Below, one piece after another: positions 1 through 9,641 of a stretch of 64,000 nucleotides of DNA. Both the position numbers and the translations under genes were made by a program. This DNA is from Trueperella pyogenes (GTDB lineage: Bacteria; Actinomycetota; Actinomycetes; Actinomycetales; Actinomycetaceae), in the NCBI RefSeq assembly GCF_900460345.1, contig NZ_UHHW01000002.1:744001-808000 (forward strand), written 5' to 3'. Position 1 is the first letter of the stretch, and the number at the start of each line of letters is the position of its first letter. Under the pieces are notes generated by a model. The model worked only from the letters and a program-made list of their open reading frames with translations. It did not search any database and was not told where the DNA came from.

Positions 1-1
1 C

Positions 2-1117
2 TATCCGATGGGCGTGTTCGTGGGGATTATCCTAGTCTCGCTGATCGTCTCCAGGCGTTGGGCTGGTCCGAACGACACCCCATCAGTTGCCGGGCAATCG
101 CTGACTGCCACGACAGCTGTGATTGAGCACAATATCTCGCTTCGCGACATTCCCGGATATCTTGACCAGGCCATTCGCGTGTCTTACCTGCTGCGTAACG
201 GCAAGACGCGTGTTGTCAGTCCCGGCGAGGAACTGGAGCCGGAAGACCAGATCGTCGTCGTGGGCAGGCAGGCGGCTGTCGATGCGGCCGTCGAAGCCGT
301 GGGGCACGCCAAGCCGGACCATCTGGCCGACGATCGCTCCCGCGTTGATTTCCGGTCTTTCACCGTTTCGCAAAAAGAATTGGCTGGTTCCACGATCGCT
401 GAGCTCAACCTGCCGGGACGTTTCGGCGCGGTGCTCACGCGCATCCGGCGCGGTGACTATGAAATACTCGCTGGTGATTTTGAGCGCTTGGAGGTCGGCG
501 ACCGCGTCATGGTTGCCTACCCGCGCCGCGAACACAGCGCTTTGGAGAAGTTCTTCGGTAACTCCGAGCGCACGGTTTCCCAGGTCGACGCCGTGGGGCT
601 CGGCCTGGGGATGGTGCTCGGTCTGCTGCTTGGCCTCGTCGAGATTAGCCTGCCAGGTGGCACAACCTTCAGCCTGGGCTCAGCCGCCGGTCCGCTCGTC
701 GTCGGGATGATCCTCGGATACCTCCAGCGCACCGGGCCCCTGGTGTGGCAGCTGCCGTTAGCTGCCAACCAGACCATCCGTCAGCTGGGATTGCTACTTT
801 TCCTCGCTGCGGTGGGGATAGCGTCGGGGCCGGCGTTTGCTGAGACAGCATTTTCTGCAACGGGCCTGAAAGCGATCGGCGTGGGCAGCGTCGTCGCCAT
901 CGTCGTCATGGTCGTCACCGCAATCTTCGGCCGCGTCCTGGGAGTGAGCGCTCAGCGCACTGCGGGTGTGATGGCTGGCGTACTTGGCCAGCCTGCCATC
1001 TTGTCCTACGCGACGTCGAAGGAGGAGGACGAAAGAATAGAGGCAGGTTACGCCTCGATGTTTGCTTTGGCAATGATCGTCAAGATCCTCCTGGTATACC
1101 TGATCCTTGCTTTTTAG
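2..1117 (+). CDS. AspT/YidE-type transporter, C-terminal part (cut by window start)
   Basis: Likely a secondary transporter of the AspT/YidE-YbjL (AAE) family in the cytoplasmic membrane; the substrate is unknown. The frame is open to the window edge, so the N-terminus is missing. The visible part starts with the end of a hydrophobic block (VFVGIILVSLIV). It continues through about 160 soluble residues that look like two TrkA_C/RCK_C modules, each with an 'L.PGD'-like motif (VSPGEELEPEDQIVVVG, then GDFERLEVGDRVMV). A second block of about five membrane helices from roughly residue 195 ends at LVYLILAF. The order membrane block, two TrkA_C, membrane block is the family layout. The family and topology are well supported. 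The substrate is not. Confidence 0.8.
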   Translation, partial: YPMGVFVGIILVSLIVSRRWAGPNDTPSVAGQSLTATTAVIEHNISLRDIPGYLDQAIRVSYLLRNGKTRVVSPGEELEPEDQIVVVGRQAAVDAAVEAVGHAKPDHLADDRSRVDFRSFTVSQKELAGSTIAELNLPGRFGAVLTRIRRGDYEILAGDFERLEVGDRVMVAYPRREHSALEKFFGNSERTVSQVDAVGLGLGMVLGLLLGLVEISLPGGTTFSLGSAAGPLVVGMILGYLQRTGPLVWQLPLAANQTIRQLGLLLFLAAVGIASGPAFAETAFSATGLKAIGVGSVVAIVVMVVTAIFGRVLGVSAQRTAGVMAGVLGQPAILSYATSKEEDERIEAGYASMFALAMIVKILLVYLILAF

Positions 1118-1310
1118 CGTGCCCAGAGCCGGAGGGTGCTGCTGTGATCGATGTGAACAATGTTAATGTAAATATCGTCTCTGAGTGAAAAGCGGGCCAA
1201 AATTCCTCGAAACACCTATCCGGGTTGGTGTTTTCCCTTATTTTTCGGCTAAGTTTGCATCTAGCGGCTCAAATCGGGCCGAGACGAAAGAACAACTGAG
1301 AGGTAGCTAT

Positions 1311-1592
1311 ATGTCCCTCAATCGCACTGAACTTATCGCCAAGATCGCCGAAGAGTCGGGTCTGACTAAGACCGACGCTGACAAGGCTATCTCCGCCCTG
1401 CAGAACGTCCTCGTCGATGCCCTTGCCGCTGGAGAGGCCGTCAAGATCACGGGTCTGATGTCGGTCGAGCGCACTGAGCGTGCCGCCCGCAAGGGCCGCA
1501 ACCCGCGCACTGGCGAGGAGATTGAGATCCCCGCTGGCTACGGTGTGAAGATCTCTGCTGGCTCCACCCTGAAGAAGGCTGTGGCTAAGTAA
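1311..1592 (+). CDS. hup: HU-family histone-like DNA-binding protein
   Basis: A nucleoid-associated protein that bends and compacts DNA as a dimer. The 93-residue product begins MSLNRTELIAKIAEESGLTK and has the HU core: an alpha-helical N-terminal half, then a basic beta-arm (RKGRNPRTGEEIEIPAG), ending STLKKAVAK. The arm motif GRNPxTGEEIxIPA is diagnostic of HU/IHF. The ATG at 1311 is chosen because a purine-rich Shine-Dalgarno (CTGAGAGG) lies just upstream and HU proteins start at this residue; the frame stays open upstream to 1185 without family similarity. It lacks the long Lys/Ala-rich tail of mycobacterial HupB. It is monocistronic, with a strong hairpin following. Confidence 0.96.
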   Translation: MSLNRTELIAKIAEESGLTKTDADKAISALQNVLVDALAAGEAVKITGLMSVERTERAARKGRNPRTGEEIEIPAGYGVKISAGSTLKKAVAK

Positions 1593-1642
1593 TCGAGCGC
1601 TTTTGCTTGAGCAAACTTAGGGGCTGTTGCGGCCCCATAAGT

Positions 1643-1680
1643 GAGAGGGAGTAGATCCTGTCGGGGGTCTGCTCCTTCTC
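1643..1680 (+). terminator. Hairpin after hup, probable terminator
   Basis: Positions 1643-1658 pair with 1665-1680 over about 16 bp (three G-T wobbles) around a 6-nt loop. A smaller hairpin, GGGGC(1620-1624)/GCCCC(1632-1636), precedes it. The run after the stem is only TGTTATG, so there is no classical U-tract. Its place 50 nt after the hup stop makes a terminator the simplest reading. Confidence 0.6.
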
Positions 1681-2086
1681 TGTTATGTCGGCCTGGTGAG
1701 CCAGGCGCGCTGTCAGTAGGCCGGGCGCGGCATCGGCGTCGATCAACAGTAGCGTCGGTAGAGCGCCGGAGGGCAGCGTTCTGATTTAACTGCAAGCAAC
1801 TAAATGCACCTGAAATAACTAAATGGCACCATAAGAGTTTAAAACAACTCTAGAGTGCTCAACATTCCTCTAAAATAATCAAAAGCGGAAAATAAATCTC
1901 AAAGAGCAATTAAACTCGCCTCGCACCACAAGCGGCTGGGCGCGCCTAACCTGCGTGCCGAAAGAATCGCCGGCGTTTGGCCGTTGCGTGAGGTAATCAG
2001 ATCTTGACGTACGACACTGCGCCAACGTGGCACGTTGCACCGGTCCTGCACACGAAAATGTCGGAGGCGGGCAATAGACTTGAGAC
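1681..2086. other. Gene-free stretch with an AT-rich island upstream of the DUF3039-helicase genes
   Basis: I see no convincing gene here. The part from about 1785 to 1910 is clearly richer in A+T than its surroundings. It holds a direct repeat, aactaaatg at 1798-1806 and 1817-1825, and an inverted repeat, AGAGTT(1834-1839)/AACTCT(1846-1851). Closer to the next gene, CAACGTG-g-CACGTTG (2023-2037) is a perfect 7-bp-arm palindrome about 50 nt before the DUF3039 start and could be an operator. Minus-strand open frames here lack ribosome sites and family features. Confidence 0.5.
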
Positions 2087-2440
2087 ATGTCTACAGATCC
2101 TCATTCTGCTCCTCAAGTTCCGGGCGGTCCGGGTCAGCCGGATGCGCCTTCGCTCGCGCCGGAATCTACTACCGCCACGCTCGAGCGCACGCGTCAAAAG
2201 CATGAGCCGGGCGATGAGGATCGTTACGCCCACTACGTGCGCAAGGATCGTTACACCCAGTCAGCTATTGAGGGCGGCCCGGTTGTGGCTCTGTGCGGGA
2301 AGGTGTGGACACCGGTGCGCAATCCGGATCGCTATCCAATTTGTCCCACGTGCAAGGCCATTTATCAGAACATGGGTCAAGGCGGAGGCTCGTGGCCCTT
2401 CGGCCCCAATCCGCCGAGTGGCAACGGTGGCACCCAGTGA
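2087..2440 (+). CDS. DUF3039 family protein
   Basis: A small (117 aa) actinobacterial protein of unknown function. A proline-rich N-terminus of about 30 residues is followed by a conserved core with a charged segment (DEDRYAHYVRKDRYTQSA) and a pattern resembling a zinc ribbon: LCGKVWTPVRNPDRYPICP, then CKAIY. The three cysteines could bind a metal. A low-complexity GGG/SGNGG tail ends the protein. The stop overlaps the GTG start of the helicase at 2437 (GTGA), so the two are translationally coupled. From memory, this pairing recurs in Actinobacteria, which suggests a functional link with the helicase. Confidence 0.85.
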   Translation: MSTDPHSAPQVPGGPGQPDAPSLAPESTTATLERTRQKHEPGDEDRYAHYVRKDRYTQSAIEGGPVVALCGKVWTPVRNPDRYPICPTCKAIYQNMGQGGGSWPFGPNPPSGNGGTQ

Positions 2441-4206
2441 GCGCCCGCTCACCGCATCCACAGTCTGTTTCAGTAGCCGCAGCCCAAAATCTTCCTCCCG
2501 TCTATCCGCAACGCGCAGCATGGGGGACGGCTGGGTCTTTGCGCGCCTGGCAGGCTGCTGCGTTGGAAAAGTACCTCGAAAACACGCCGCGCGACTTCCT
2601 GGCGGTAGCAACTCCGGGTGCCGGTAAGACCACCTTTGCTTTGCGAGTGGCCACCGAGCTCATGGCGCGCAGGATCGTCACCGAGGTGACGGTCGTGTGC
2701 CCGACTGAGCATCTGAAGTATCAGTGGGCCGAAGCGGCGGGGCGCGTGGGCCTCAAACTCGATCCAGATTTCTCCAATTCCCAGGGCAATATCGGGGCTT
2801 CTTTTAACGGTGCTTGCGTGACCTACGCGCAGGTGGCCCGCGCCCCGCTCTTTCACCGCCACCGCACGTCGGCACGCTCTACGCTCGTCATTTTGGACGA
2901 GATCCACCACGGTGGCGACGCGCTGAGCTGGGGAGATGGCATCCGCGTGGCCTTCGAGCCGGCCAAGCAGCGCCTGTCCCTCACAGGCACGCCTTTCAGA
3001 TCGGACTCGGCCGCGATCCCGTTTGTTACCTACGAGCCGGACGTGGACGGGGTGCCGCGATCGAAGGCAGACTTCACTTACGGCTACGCCGAGGCGCTGG
3101 CGGATAACGTGGTGCGCCCGGTTATGTTTATGTCCTATACGGGTAACATGCAATGGCAGACCAAGCATGGAGATGTGATCAGCGCCCAGCTCGGCGAGTC
3201 GATGACCAAGGACATGGAAGCACAGGCCTGGCAGACTGCGCTTAACCCAAATGGCGACTGGATGAAGGCCGTCCTCGGCGCCGCCGACGATCGGCTGACA
3301 GTGGTTCGCCAAGGAATTCCTGACGCCGGTGGCCTCGTCATCGCGACCGATCATAAGAATGCCCGCGCCTACGCCGACATCCTTACCCAGATCACGGGCG
3401 AGGAACCCACGGTCGTTCTTTCCGACGACGACCGCGCGTCTGATCGCATTGCCGAATTCTCAGCTGGGACATCGCGTTGGATGGTCGCTGTCCGCATGGT
3501 CTCCGAGGGAGTGGATGTTCCGCGCCTGTCCGTGGGCGTGTACGCGACCTCCACGTCCACGCCGCTGTTTTTCGCGCAGGTGATCGGGCGTTTTGTGCGC
3601 TCACGTTCGCGTGGGGAGACGGCGTCGGTGTTCTTACCGTCAGTTCCTCACCTGTTGACGCTCGCTGGCGAGTTGGAAAAGCAGCGTGATCACGCGTTGT
3701 ACGTCGCCACGGGGGAGGACCTCGCAGATGAGCTCATTGCGGCTGCGAATCGTGAGGAGAAGGCCTCTGACGAGCTGACGGGCGTCGGATACGCGGCGCT
3801 GTCTGCGGATGCGACGTTTGATCGCGTTGTTTTCGACGGCGATGATTTCGGCTCGTGGGCAGCTGTGGGTTCGGAGGAAGAGGCCGACTTTCTTGGCATT
3901 CCAGGTCTTCTCGAGCCGGACCAGGTGGCAACCCTCCTGCGCGAGCGGCAGGCCGAGCAGAAGAAGGGCGCAAGTAGGCAGAACGAGGCGCGTGCCACGG
4001 TCATGGATTCACGACGTCGGCGCGAGGCTCGCAAGCAGCTATCCAGCTTAGTGGCGGCCTATGCCGCGAAGACCCAACGCCCGCACGCCGTCATTCATAC
4101 GGAGTTGCGCCGCGCGTGTGGCGGGCCGGAAGTGGCCCGGGCCTCGCTTGAACAAGTCGAGGCCCGGATTTTGAAGATTCAGCAGTGGTTCGTCGGCAGG
4201 GGATAA
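2437..4206 (+). CDS. Superfamily 2 DEAD/DEAH-box helicase
   Basis: A predicted ATP-dependent nucleic-acid helicase of about 589 aa. Visible motifs are Walker A ATPGAGKT near residue 55, motif II DEIHHGGD, motif III LTGTPFRSD, and a C-terminal RecA-like lobe ending in motif VI QVIGRFVRSR. The last 200 residues are charged, with a helical segment (RRRREARKQLSSL), and end with a conserved tail. The GTG at 2437 is chosen because it overlaps the DUF3039 stop and keeps the whole helicase core; a longer reading from 2293 would only translate DUF3039 sequence in another frame. The motif set resembles restriction/repair-type SF2 enzymes, but no nuclease or methylase domain is present. The biological role is unknown. 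Confidence 0.9.
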   Translation: MSARSPHPQSVSVAAAQNLPPVYPQRAAWGTAGSLRAWQAAALEKYLENTPRDFLAVATPGAGKTTFALRVATELMARRIVTEVTVVCPTEHLKYQWAEAAGRVGLKLDPDFSNSQGNIGASFNGACVTYAQVARAPLFHRHRTSARSTLVILDEIHHGGDALSWGDGIRVAFEPAKQRLSLTGTPFRSDSAAIPFVTYEPDVDGVPRSKADFTYGYAEALADNVVRPVMFMSYTGNMQWQTKHGDVISAQLGESMTKDMEAQAWQTALNPNGDWMKAVLGAADDRLTVVRQGIPDAGGLVIATDHKNARAYADILTQITGEEPTVVLSDDDRASDRIAEFSAGTSRWMVAVRMVSEGVDVPRLSVGVYATSTSTPLFFAQVIGRFVRSRSRGETASVFLPSVPHLLTLAGELEKQRDHALYVATGEDLADELIAAANREEKASDELTGVGYAALSADATFDRVVFDGDDFGSWAAVGSEEEADFLGIPGLLEPDQVATLLRERQAEQKKGASRQNEARATVMDSRRRREARKQLSSLVAAYAAKTQRPHAVIHTELRRACGGPEVARASLEQVEARILKIQQWFVGRG

Positions 4207-4218
4207 ACCACTGCGGGG

Positions 4219-5574
4219 TTAGTCGTCGCCAGCGAAGATGTCCACCATGGTCGTGGGTAGGGCGGGATCGCCTTCGGATAGGCGCCATGCGGGGTAGGGC
4301 AGAGCCGCACGGGAGTTGCGGTGACGCTGCGCTGCGTGTGCGAGCGAGTTGCGGGCGATGTACTTTTCATCGACGACGCCGCCTTCTACCAGCTTGACTT
4401 GCAGCGGCCGGGCGTCGAGGGCGGCGAGGTAGTCGAGTCCCTGTTCCCAGGAGCCTGCGGAGACGACGATTTCGGCCAAGGCGCGGCCAGTTTCATCGTG
4501 CGTGCGTCCGGCGATCTTGAGTCCGCCAACGGACGTCTTCGAATCGGACTTTTTGGCCACGGATTGCATCGTGCCGTCTTGACGTTCGCGCGAGACGAGT
4601 TTGTAGACGAGCTGCGCAGTGGGGTGGCCGGATCCGGTCACCAGGCGGGTGCCGACCCCGTAGGAGTCGACTGGGGCAGCGCCCAGTGCTGCGATCGCAT
4701 ACTCGTCGAGGTCGGAGGTAACGGTGATTTTCGTCGTCGTCGCCCCCATGTCATCCAACTGCTTGCGTACTTTGAACGCCTGGGCGACGAGGTCGCCGGA
4801 GTCAAGGCGGATCGCGCCGAGCTCGCCGCCGGCCTGGCGGGCGACATTGACCGCCAGTTCCACGCCGCGCTCGACGTTGTAGGTGTCGACGAGGAGGGTG
4901 GTCTCGGTTCCCATGGTGGCGATTTGTGCGCGGAACGCCTCCTCTTCGGTGTCGTGGAGGAGGGTGAAAGAATGCGCAGCGGTGCCGATGGGCTTGATGC
5001 CGTACAGGCGCGCGGCTTCGAGGTCGGAGGTACCGGTGAAGCCCCCGATGATCGCTGCGCGTGCTGCCGCTACGGCTGAGCGTTCGTGTGTGCGCCGCGC
5101 GCCCATGTCGAGGCAGGGGCGATCGTGTGCGGCGATGGTCATGCGAGAGGCGGCGGTGGCGACGGCGGAGTCGTAGTTGAGAATCGAGAGGAGAACCGTC
5201 TCCAAGAGAACCGCTTCGGCGAACGTGCCGATCACTGTCATGATAGGGGAGCCTGGGAAGTAAATCTCGCCTTCACGGTAACCGTAGATGTCACCAGAGA
5301 ATTGATAATCGGCGAGCCAATCCAGGGTTTCTTCGGAGAGGATGTCAGCGTGGCGCAGGTAGTCGATCTCTTTAGGGCCGAAGCGAAAATCCTTGACGGC
5401 CTCGAGAGCACGGCCCACACCTGCGACGACGCCGTAGCGCCGGTGGCCAGGCAGGCGACGGCCGAAGACCTCGAAGACGGAGCGACGATTTGCTGTGCCC
5501 GACTTCATTGCCGAGTCGATCATCGTCAATTCATACATGTCTGTGAGCAGAGCAGTGCTTGAAAAATGTGTCAT
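4219..5574 (-). CDS. pncB: Nicotinate phosphoribosyltransferase
   Basis: Catalyses ATP-assisted transfer of phosphoribosyl from PRPP to nicotinate, giving nicotinate mononucleotide in the NAD salvage pathway. The 451-aa protein starts MTHFSSTALLTDMYELTMID, the family's characteristic N-terminus, and carries the active-site regions GFTGTSDLEAA, GTAAHSF and IRLDSGDL. Length fits bacterial PncB. It is convergent with the helicase (12-bp gap) and divergent from clpS with about 90 bp between start codons, which must hold both promoters. Confidence 0.95.
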   Translation of the reverse strand: MTHFSSTALLTDMYELTMIDSAMKSGTANRRSVFEVFGRRLPGHRRYGVVAGVGRALEAVKDFRFGPKEIDYLRHADILSEETLDWLADYQFSGDIYGYREGEIYFPGSPIMTVIGTFAEAVLLETVLLSILNYDSAVATAASRMTIAAHDRPCLDMGARRTHERSAVAAARAAIIGGFTGTSDLEAARLYGIKPIGTAAHSFTLLHDTEEEAFRAQIATMGTETTLLVDTYNVERGVELAVNVARQAGGELGAIRLDSGDLVAQAFKVRKQLDDMGATTTKITVTSDLDEYAIAALGAAPVDSYGVGTRLVTGSGHPTAQLVYKLVSRERQDGTMQSVAKKSDSKTSVGGLKIAGRTHDETGRALAEIVVSAGSWEQGLDYLAALDARPLQVKLVEGGVVDEKYIARNSLAHAAQRHRNSRAALPYPAWRLSEGDPALPTTMVDIFAGDD

Positions 5575-5663
5575 GTATTAAAAGGTATCCCTGTTCTTGT
5601 TCGGTTTTCCAAAATTTGGCGGACTGTGTATTTTCCTCATGTTTACCACGTGGTTCGTCTACC

Positions 5664-5975
5664 ATGGGGTGTGTGCAGTCCCAAAGAGCGCCTTTAGATA
5701 ACCCGGCGATATCCCGCCAGTCGAACGCTGAACGCTCGCGTTCGCGCTGGCAGACGGTGGTACATAACGATCCCGTCAATCTGATGAGTTACGTCCAGTG
5801 GGTCTTTGAGACGTACTTTTCTATGGCGCCGCAGGTCGCGTACCGGAAGATGCTGGAAGTTCACCACACTGGCCGCGCGGTCGTGTCGGCGGGTCAACGT
5901 GAACAGATGGAGCGGGATGCCCAAGCGATGCACAGCTATGGTTTGCAGGCGACGATCGAGGAGTGCGAATGCTGA
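5664..5975 (+). CDS. clpS: ATP-dependent Clp protease adaptor ClpS
   Basis: Adaptor that binds N-degron substrates and delivers them to ClpC/ClpA for proteolysis. The core VVHNDPVNLMSYVQWVFETY contains the NDxxN-type substrate pocket, followed by MLEVHHTGRAVV, which matches the ClpS fold. The ATG at 5664 gives 104 aa, near family size; the upstream extension in frame shows no similarity and would overlap pncB. No clear ribosome site precedes this ATG, so a leaderless transcript is possible. It overlaps the next gene by 7 nt. From memory, clpS-DUF2017-murI is a common actinobacterial gene order. Confidence 0.92.
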   Translation: MGCVQSQRAPLDNPAISRQSNAERSRSRWQTVVHNDPVNLMSYVQWVFETYFSMAPQVAYRKMLEVHHTGRAVVSAGQREQMERDAQAMHSYGLQATIEECEC

Positions 5976-6628
5976 CGGCTTTCCGAATTGTACGCGGCGG
6001 CTACTGCGCCGATGCGGATGTGAGTGAGCGCGGGGTTATCGCTGGCCTGGCCAAGGATGTCGTTTATCTGCTCGGCTCCGATGTCGATCATGAGGCCGAG
6101 CGTCGTTCCCAGACGGTGGATCCGGACGATCCGCTCGCGCAGCTGGAGGCCGACGTCGTGGACATCGTCGACGCGATTGCCCAAGAAGAACCGCGCACGC
6201 GCGCCCCGTACAATATAGTCACTGAGCGGCTCTTGCCTGACATGAGCGAGGATCCGGACGAGGCGGCAAAACTGCGCGAGCTGACCGAGACGTCGATAGC
6301 TGCGGAGAAGATCGAGAACCTCGTCACGGTCTATCAGGGCCTCGAGTCGGTACCGAAGGATTCTACTGAGGTGATCATCGCCAACGAGGAGGCCGCAGCG
6401 TGGATGAGCGCGCTCAACGATATCCGCATCGTTTTGGCCGCCCATCTGGGCATTGACGACGACGCCGCGGCGCAAGCTGTCGCGGATCGAGCCCGGCCGT
6501 TTCAGGGGCAGGGCGAGCAGGATAGGGAACCCACGAGCGAGGATATGCTGGCCATCGTCTACTCCATGGTCACCTGGTGGCAAGATTCACTGGTCGGGGC
6601 GGTGAGGAACAAAGCCCTGCGCGGGTAG
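5969..6628 (+). CDS. DUF2017 family protein
   Basis: A conserved actinobacterial protein of unknown function, about 219 aa, encoded next to clpS. It is acidic and mostly alpha-helical, with a recognisable core [20 protein letters not shown] and an ending [17 protein letters not shown] that typify the family. The ATG at 5969 (MLTAFRIV) lies inside the clpS stop region, so the two genes are translationally coupled. Co-occurrence with ClpS suggests a role in Clp proteolysis, but this is inference from position only. Confidence 0.85.
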   Translation: MLTAFRIVRGGYCADADVSERGVIAGLAKDVVYLLGSDVDHEAERRSQTVDPDDPLAQLEADVVDIVDAIAQEEPRTRAPYNIVTERLLPDMSEDPDEAAKLRELTETSIAAEKIENLVTVYQGLESVPKDSTEVIIANEEAAAWMSALNDIRIVLAAHLGIDDDAAAQAVADRARPFQGQGEQDREPTSEDMLAIVYSMVTWWQDSLVGAVRNKALRG

Positions 6629-6638
6629 CATCGACGCT

Positions 6639-7454
6639 ATGAACGATTCACCCATTGGTGTGTTCGACTCAGGCGTCGGCGGCTTGACGGTTGCCCGTGC
6701 CATTATTGACCAGCTCCCCGGCGAATCCCTAACATACATCGGAGATACCGCCAACAATCCGTACGGTCCGCGTCCGATCGCCAAGGTGCGCGAGTTGGCT
6801 CTACGTATCATGGACGAGTTGGTCGACTCCGGTGTGAAGATGCTTGTCATCGCCTGCAATTCTGCCTCAGCTGCCGTCCTTCACGACGCACGAGAGCGCT
6901 ACCAGGTGGGCAAGGGCATCCCGGTGGTGGAAGTGATCCATCCGGCGGTACGTGGTGCTGCCCGCGTGACGAGCAATGAGCGCATCGGCATTATCGGCAC
7001 CCAGGCGACGATCGAATCGGGCGCTTATGAGGACGCTTTTTCTGTCCTTCCACGCATCCAGGTCACGTCTCGCGCTGCACCGCGCTTCGTGGAGTTTGTG
7101 GAGAAAGGGATCACCACAGGCCCTGAGCTGCTCGAGGTGGCGGAGGAATACCTTGAGCCGATTAAGGACGCTGGAGTCGATACCCTTATCTTGGGCTGCA
7201 CGCACTATCCGATTCTGGCCGGCGTCATTAGCTATGTGATGGGCGATGATGTTGCGCTCGTGTCCTCGGCAGAGGAAACTGCCCGGGACGTCTACCGGGA
7301 ACTCACCGCGCGCGATCTTCTCAGAAACTCGGCTTGCGCCCCGATTCACAACTTCCATTCCACCGGCGATGCGGCTGATTTTCAAAAGCTCGCTCGCCGC
7401 TTCCTCGGACCCGAGGTCGCAGGCGTCCACCAGCTCGAGGGGAGAGTGCCGTGA
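6639..7454 (+). CDS. murI: Glutamate racemase
   Basis: Interconverts L- and D-glutamate to supply D-Glu for peptidoglycan. The 271-aa protein has the family N-terminus [15 protein letters not shown] and both catalytic-cysteine motifs, VIACNSASA and LGCTHYPIL. Length is typical. It starts 10 nt after DUF2017, and its stop overlaps the GTG of the following metallo-hydrolase, so it belongs to the same operon running from clpS to rdgB. Confidence 0.97.
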   Translation: MNDSPIGVFDSGVGGLTVARAIIDQLPGESLTYIGDTANNPYGPRPIAKVRELALRIMDELVDSGVKMLVIACNSASAAVLHDARERYQVGKGIPVVEVIHPAVRGAARVTSNERIGIIGTQATIESGAYEDAFSVLPRIQVTSRAAPRFVEFVEKGITTGPELLEVAEEYLEPIKDAGVDTLILGCTHYPILAGVISYVMGDDVALVSSAEETARDVYRELTARDLLRNSACAPIHNFHSTGDAADFQKLARRFLGPEVAGVHQLEGRVP

Positions 7455-8245
7455 AGCTGACCGTTATTGGCTGCTCTGGATCGATGTCGGGTAAGGACTC
7501 GCCGGCGTCGTCCTATCTGCTCCAGGCCATTGGGCCTGATGCGGACAACGAGCGCGTGTGGTCAATTATTATCGACTTCGGTCCGGGCGCGATGGGACAC
7601 TTGTTGCGCTATGCCGACCCGGCTCGTATCGACGGGATGTTCCTTTCCCATCTGCACGCCGACCATTGCGCCGATATTGTGGGGATGCAGGTCTACCGGC
7701 GCTGGTACCCCGAGGGCGCGCTTGGTCGCATCCCGGTCTTTTCTCCCGGCGACGGCGCAGCCCGCACCCGCGGAATTGCTGACGATCCGGTGGAGGAGAC
7801 GTACGCGGGGGAGTTCGAATTTCACCAGGTCAAGCCGGCAGACACCGTCCGGCTCGGTCCTTTCGATATCGAGTTCTTTGCCGGCTACCATACGGTTCCC
7901 GCTGTGGCGATGCGTATCACGGGCCCATCGGAATCGGACCCGGCCAAGCGTGTGACGATGACGTACACCGGAGACACCGACTACGTCTCGAGCGTGGTCG
8001 ACGCCGCTCGTGGTGTGGATCTGCTGCTGTCCGAGGCCGCCTTCGAAGAAGGGCGTGACAGCGTGGAGGGCGTCCATCTGACGGGTAAGCGTGCGGGTAT
8101 TCTTGCCGCTGAGGCCGGCGTCGGACGGCTTTTGCTGACGCATCTGCAGCCGTGGACCAGCCCGCAGCGTAACGTCGCGGATGCGCGAGCTGTCTATGAT
8201 GGTGACGTTGCGGCTGTCAGCGCCGGAGATGTGTACACAATCTAG
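7451..8245 (+). CDS. MBL-fold metallo-hydrolase (Rv1339-like, possible cyclic-nucleotide phosphodiesterase)
   Basis: A 264-aa metallo-beta-lactamase-fold hydrolase. The metal-binding motif SHLHADHC supplies His67, His69, Asp71 and His72; further ligands are in AGYHTVP, TGDTD and a late LLTHL. The N-terminus [11 protein letters not shown] is characteristic of the RNase Z-related subgroup that includes M. tuberculosis Rv1339, reported as an atypical class II cAMP phosphodiesterase. The place between murI and rph is that of Rv1339, as I recall it. The GTG start at 7451 overlaps the murI stop. The fold is certain. The substrate is inferred. Confidence 0.88.
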   Translation: MKLTVIGCSGSMSGKDSPASSYLLQAIGPDADNERVWSIIIDFGPGAMGHLLRYADPARIDGMFLSHLHADHCADIVGMQVYRRWYPEGALGRIPVFSPGDGAARTRGIADDPVEETYAGEFEFHQVKPADTVRLGPFDIEFFAGYHTVPAVAMRITGPSESDPAKRVTMTYTGDTDYVSSVVDAARGVDLLLSEAAFEEGRDSVEGVHLTGKRAGILAAEAGVGRLLLTHLQPWTSPQRNVADARAVYDGDVAAVSAGDVYTI

Positions 8246-8275
8246 TATGGCTGCACGTCAGGGTAGGCTAGGTCT

Positions 8276-9046
8276 ATGAATGAATTTATCCGCCAAGATG
8301 GGCGCGCCACTGATGAGCTGCGTCCGATCCGCATCACCCGCAACTACCTTGACCAAGGCGAGGGCTCCGTCTATGTCGAGTTTGGTAGGACGAAGGTTCT
8401 ATGCGTCGCGTCACTCACGGAGGGCGTGCCGCGCTGGCGCAAGGGCACCGGCCTGGGGTGGGTGACCGGCGAATATTCGATGCTACCGCGGGCCACCGAT
8501 ACGCGTTCTCAGCGGGAGTCTGTCAAGGGTAAAGTTGGTGGCCGCACGCAGGAGATTTCGCGGCTTATCGGCCGCGCGTTGCGTGCTGTCGTGGATTTTG
8601 AGGCGCTGGGTGAGAACACGATCGTCCTCGATTGCGACGTCTTGCAAGCTGACGGCGGCACCCGCACAGCGTCGATCACGGGCGCTTACGTGGCACTCGC
8701 CGACGCCGTCGCCTACGGTATCGACAAGGGCTGGATTAAGCCGCGGCGCGGATGCCCGGTTTTACGCGATTCAATCTCGGCGGTCTCAGTGGGCATCATC
8801 GACGGGAGCCCGTGCCTCGATCTGCCCTACGAAGAAGACGCGCGTGCCGAGACCGACATGAACGTGGTCATGACCGGCTCTGGCCAATTCGTCGAGGTCC
8901 AGGGTACTGCTGAGGAGACGCCCTTTAGCCGCGCCGAACTCGACTGCCTCCTCGACCTCGCCGCCACAGGCAACGCCCAGCTGACTAGCCTGCAGCAGGC
9001 TGCACTGGCCTCCGCAGAGTCGATCACCTTGGGGGACTTCTCATGA
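8276..9046 (+). CDS. rph: Ribonuclease PH
   Basis: Phosphorolytic 3'-5' exoribonuclease that trims tRNA 3' ends. The 256-aa product starts at the ATG at 8276 with [13 protein letters not shown], and carries the conserved [12 protein letters not shown], RxRRG-like and [19 protein letters not shown] segments around the phosphate-binding and active site. The last residues, LDLAATG.AQL, are the usual C-terminus. It overlaps rdgB by 4 nt (ATGA), a common pairing. Confidence 0.97.
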   Translation: MNEFIRQDGRATDELRPIRITRNYLDQGEGSVYVEFGRTKVLCVASLTEGVPRWRKGTGLGWVTGEYSMLPRATDTRSQRESVKGKVGGRTQEISRLIGRALRAVVDFEALGENTIVLDCDVLQADGGTRTASITGAYVALADAVAYGIDKGWIKPRRGCPVLRDSISAVSVGIIDGSPCLDLPYEEDARAETDMNVVMTGSGQFVEVQGTAEETPFSRAELDCLLDLAATGNAQLTSLQQAALASAESITLGDFS

Positions 9047-9636
9047 TTATCCTGGCCACCCGCAATGCGCACAAGGTCGAGGAAGTGCGTAATATCCTCG
9101 CCCCGCTGTTGCCTTCCGTGCCGAGCATCTCGCCGGTACCCGCGCAGCTGCCAGAACCCGTCGAAGACGGGGCCACCTTTGCTGAGAACGCGATCATCAA
9201 AGCCAACCAAGTTGCGCGCGAACTTGGCGTTCCTGCTATCGCCGATGATTCTGGCCTGTGCGTGGACATCCTAGGCGGCGCGCCCGGTATCTTCTCCGCC
9301 CGCTGGAGTGGTACGCACGGTGACGACGCCGCCAACCTGGATCTCCTTCTCGCTCAGCTTGCAGACGTCAAGCATGCGCAACGCGGTGCGCGGTTCGTGT
9401 GTGCCGCGGCGTTGGCGTTGCCCGATGGCACCGTCGTCGTCGAAGAGGGACACATGGCGGGTCAGTTGCGCTACGAGCGCGCGGGAGAGGGCGGCTTTGG
9501 GTATGACCCGATCTTCCAGCCCGAAGGATACGACGTGACAAACGCGCAGCTAAGCCCCGCTGACAAAAACGCCATTTCGCATCGCGGCAAGGCCTTTGCG
9601 GCGCTCGCCCCGCACATTGCGCAATTGCTCAACTAG
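9043..9636 (+). CDS. rdgB: Non-canonical purine NTP pyrophosphatase (RdgB/HAM1)
   Basis: House-cleaning enzyme that hydrolyses XTP/dITP/ITP to the monophosphates. The 197-aa protein begins [15 protein letters not shown], has the catalytic and metal segment [11 protein letters not shown], and the GFGYDPIF and AISHRGKAF motifs that complete the family signature. It overlaps the rph stop and is the last gene of the clpS-to-rdgB operon; the opposite-strand NUDIX gene ends 5 bp downstream. Confidence 0.97.
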   Translation: MIILATRNAHKVEEVRNILAPLLPSVPSISPVPAQLPEPVEDGATFAENAIIKANQVARELGVPAIADDSGLCVDILGGAPGIFSARWSGTHGDDAANLDLLLAQLADVKHAQRGARFVCAAALALPDGTVVVEEGHMAGQLRYERAGEGGFGYDPIFQPEGYDVTNAQLSPADKNAISHRGKAFAALAPHIAQLLN

Positions 9637-9641
9637 CGCCG

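Noticed and set aside
1879..2088. Minus-strand 69-codon frame before DUF3039
   Set aside because: It spans the AT-rich and promoter region, has no similarity I recognise and no ribosome site.
2293..2436. Upstream extension of the helicase start
   Set aside because: This part only reads the DUF3039 gene in another frame; the GTG at 2437, overlapping the DUF3039 stop, is the better start.
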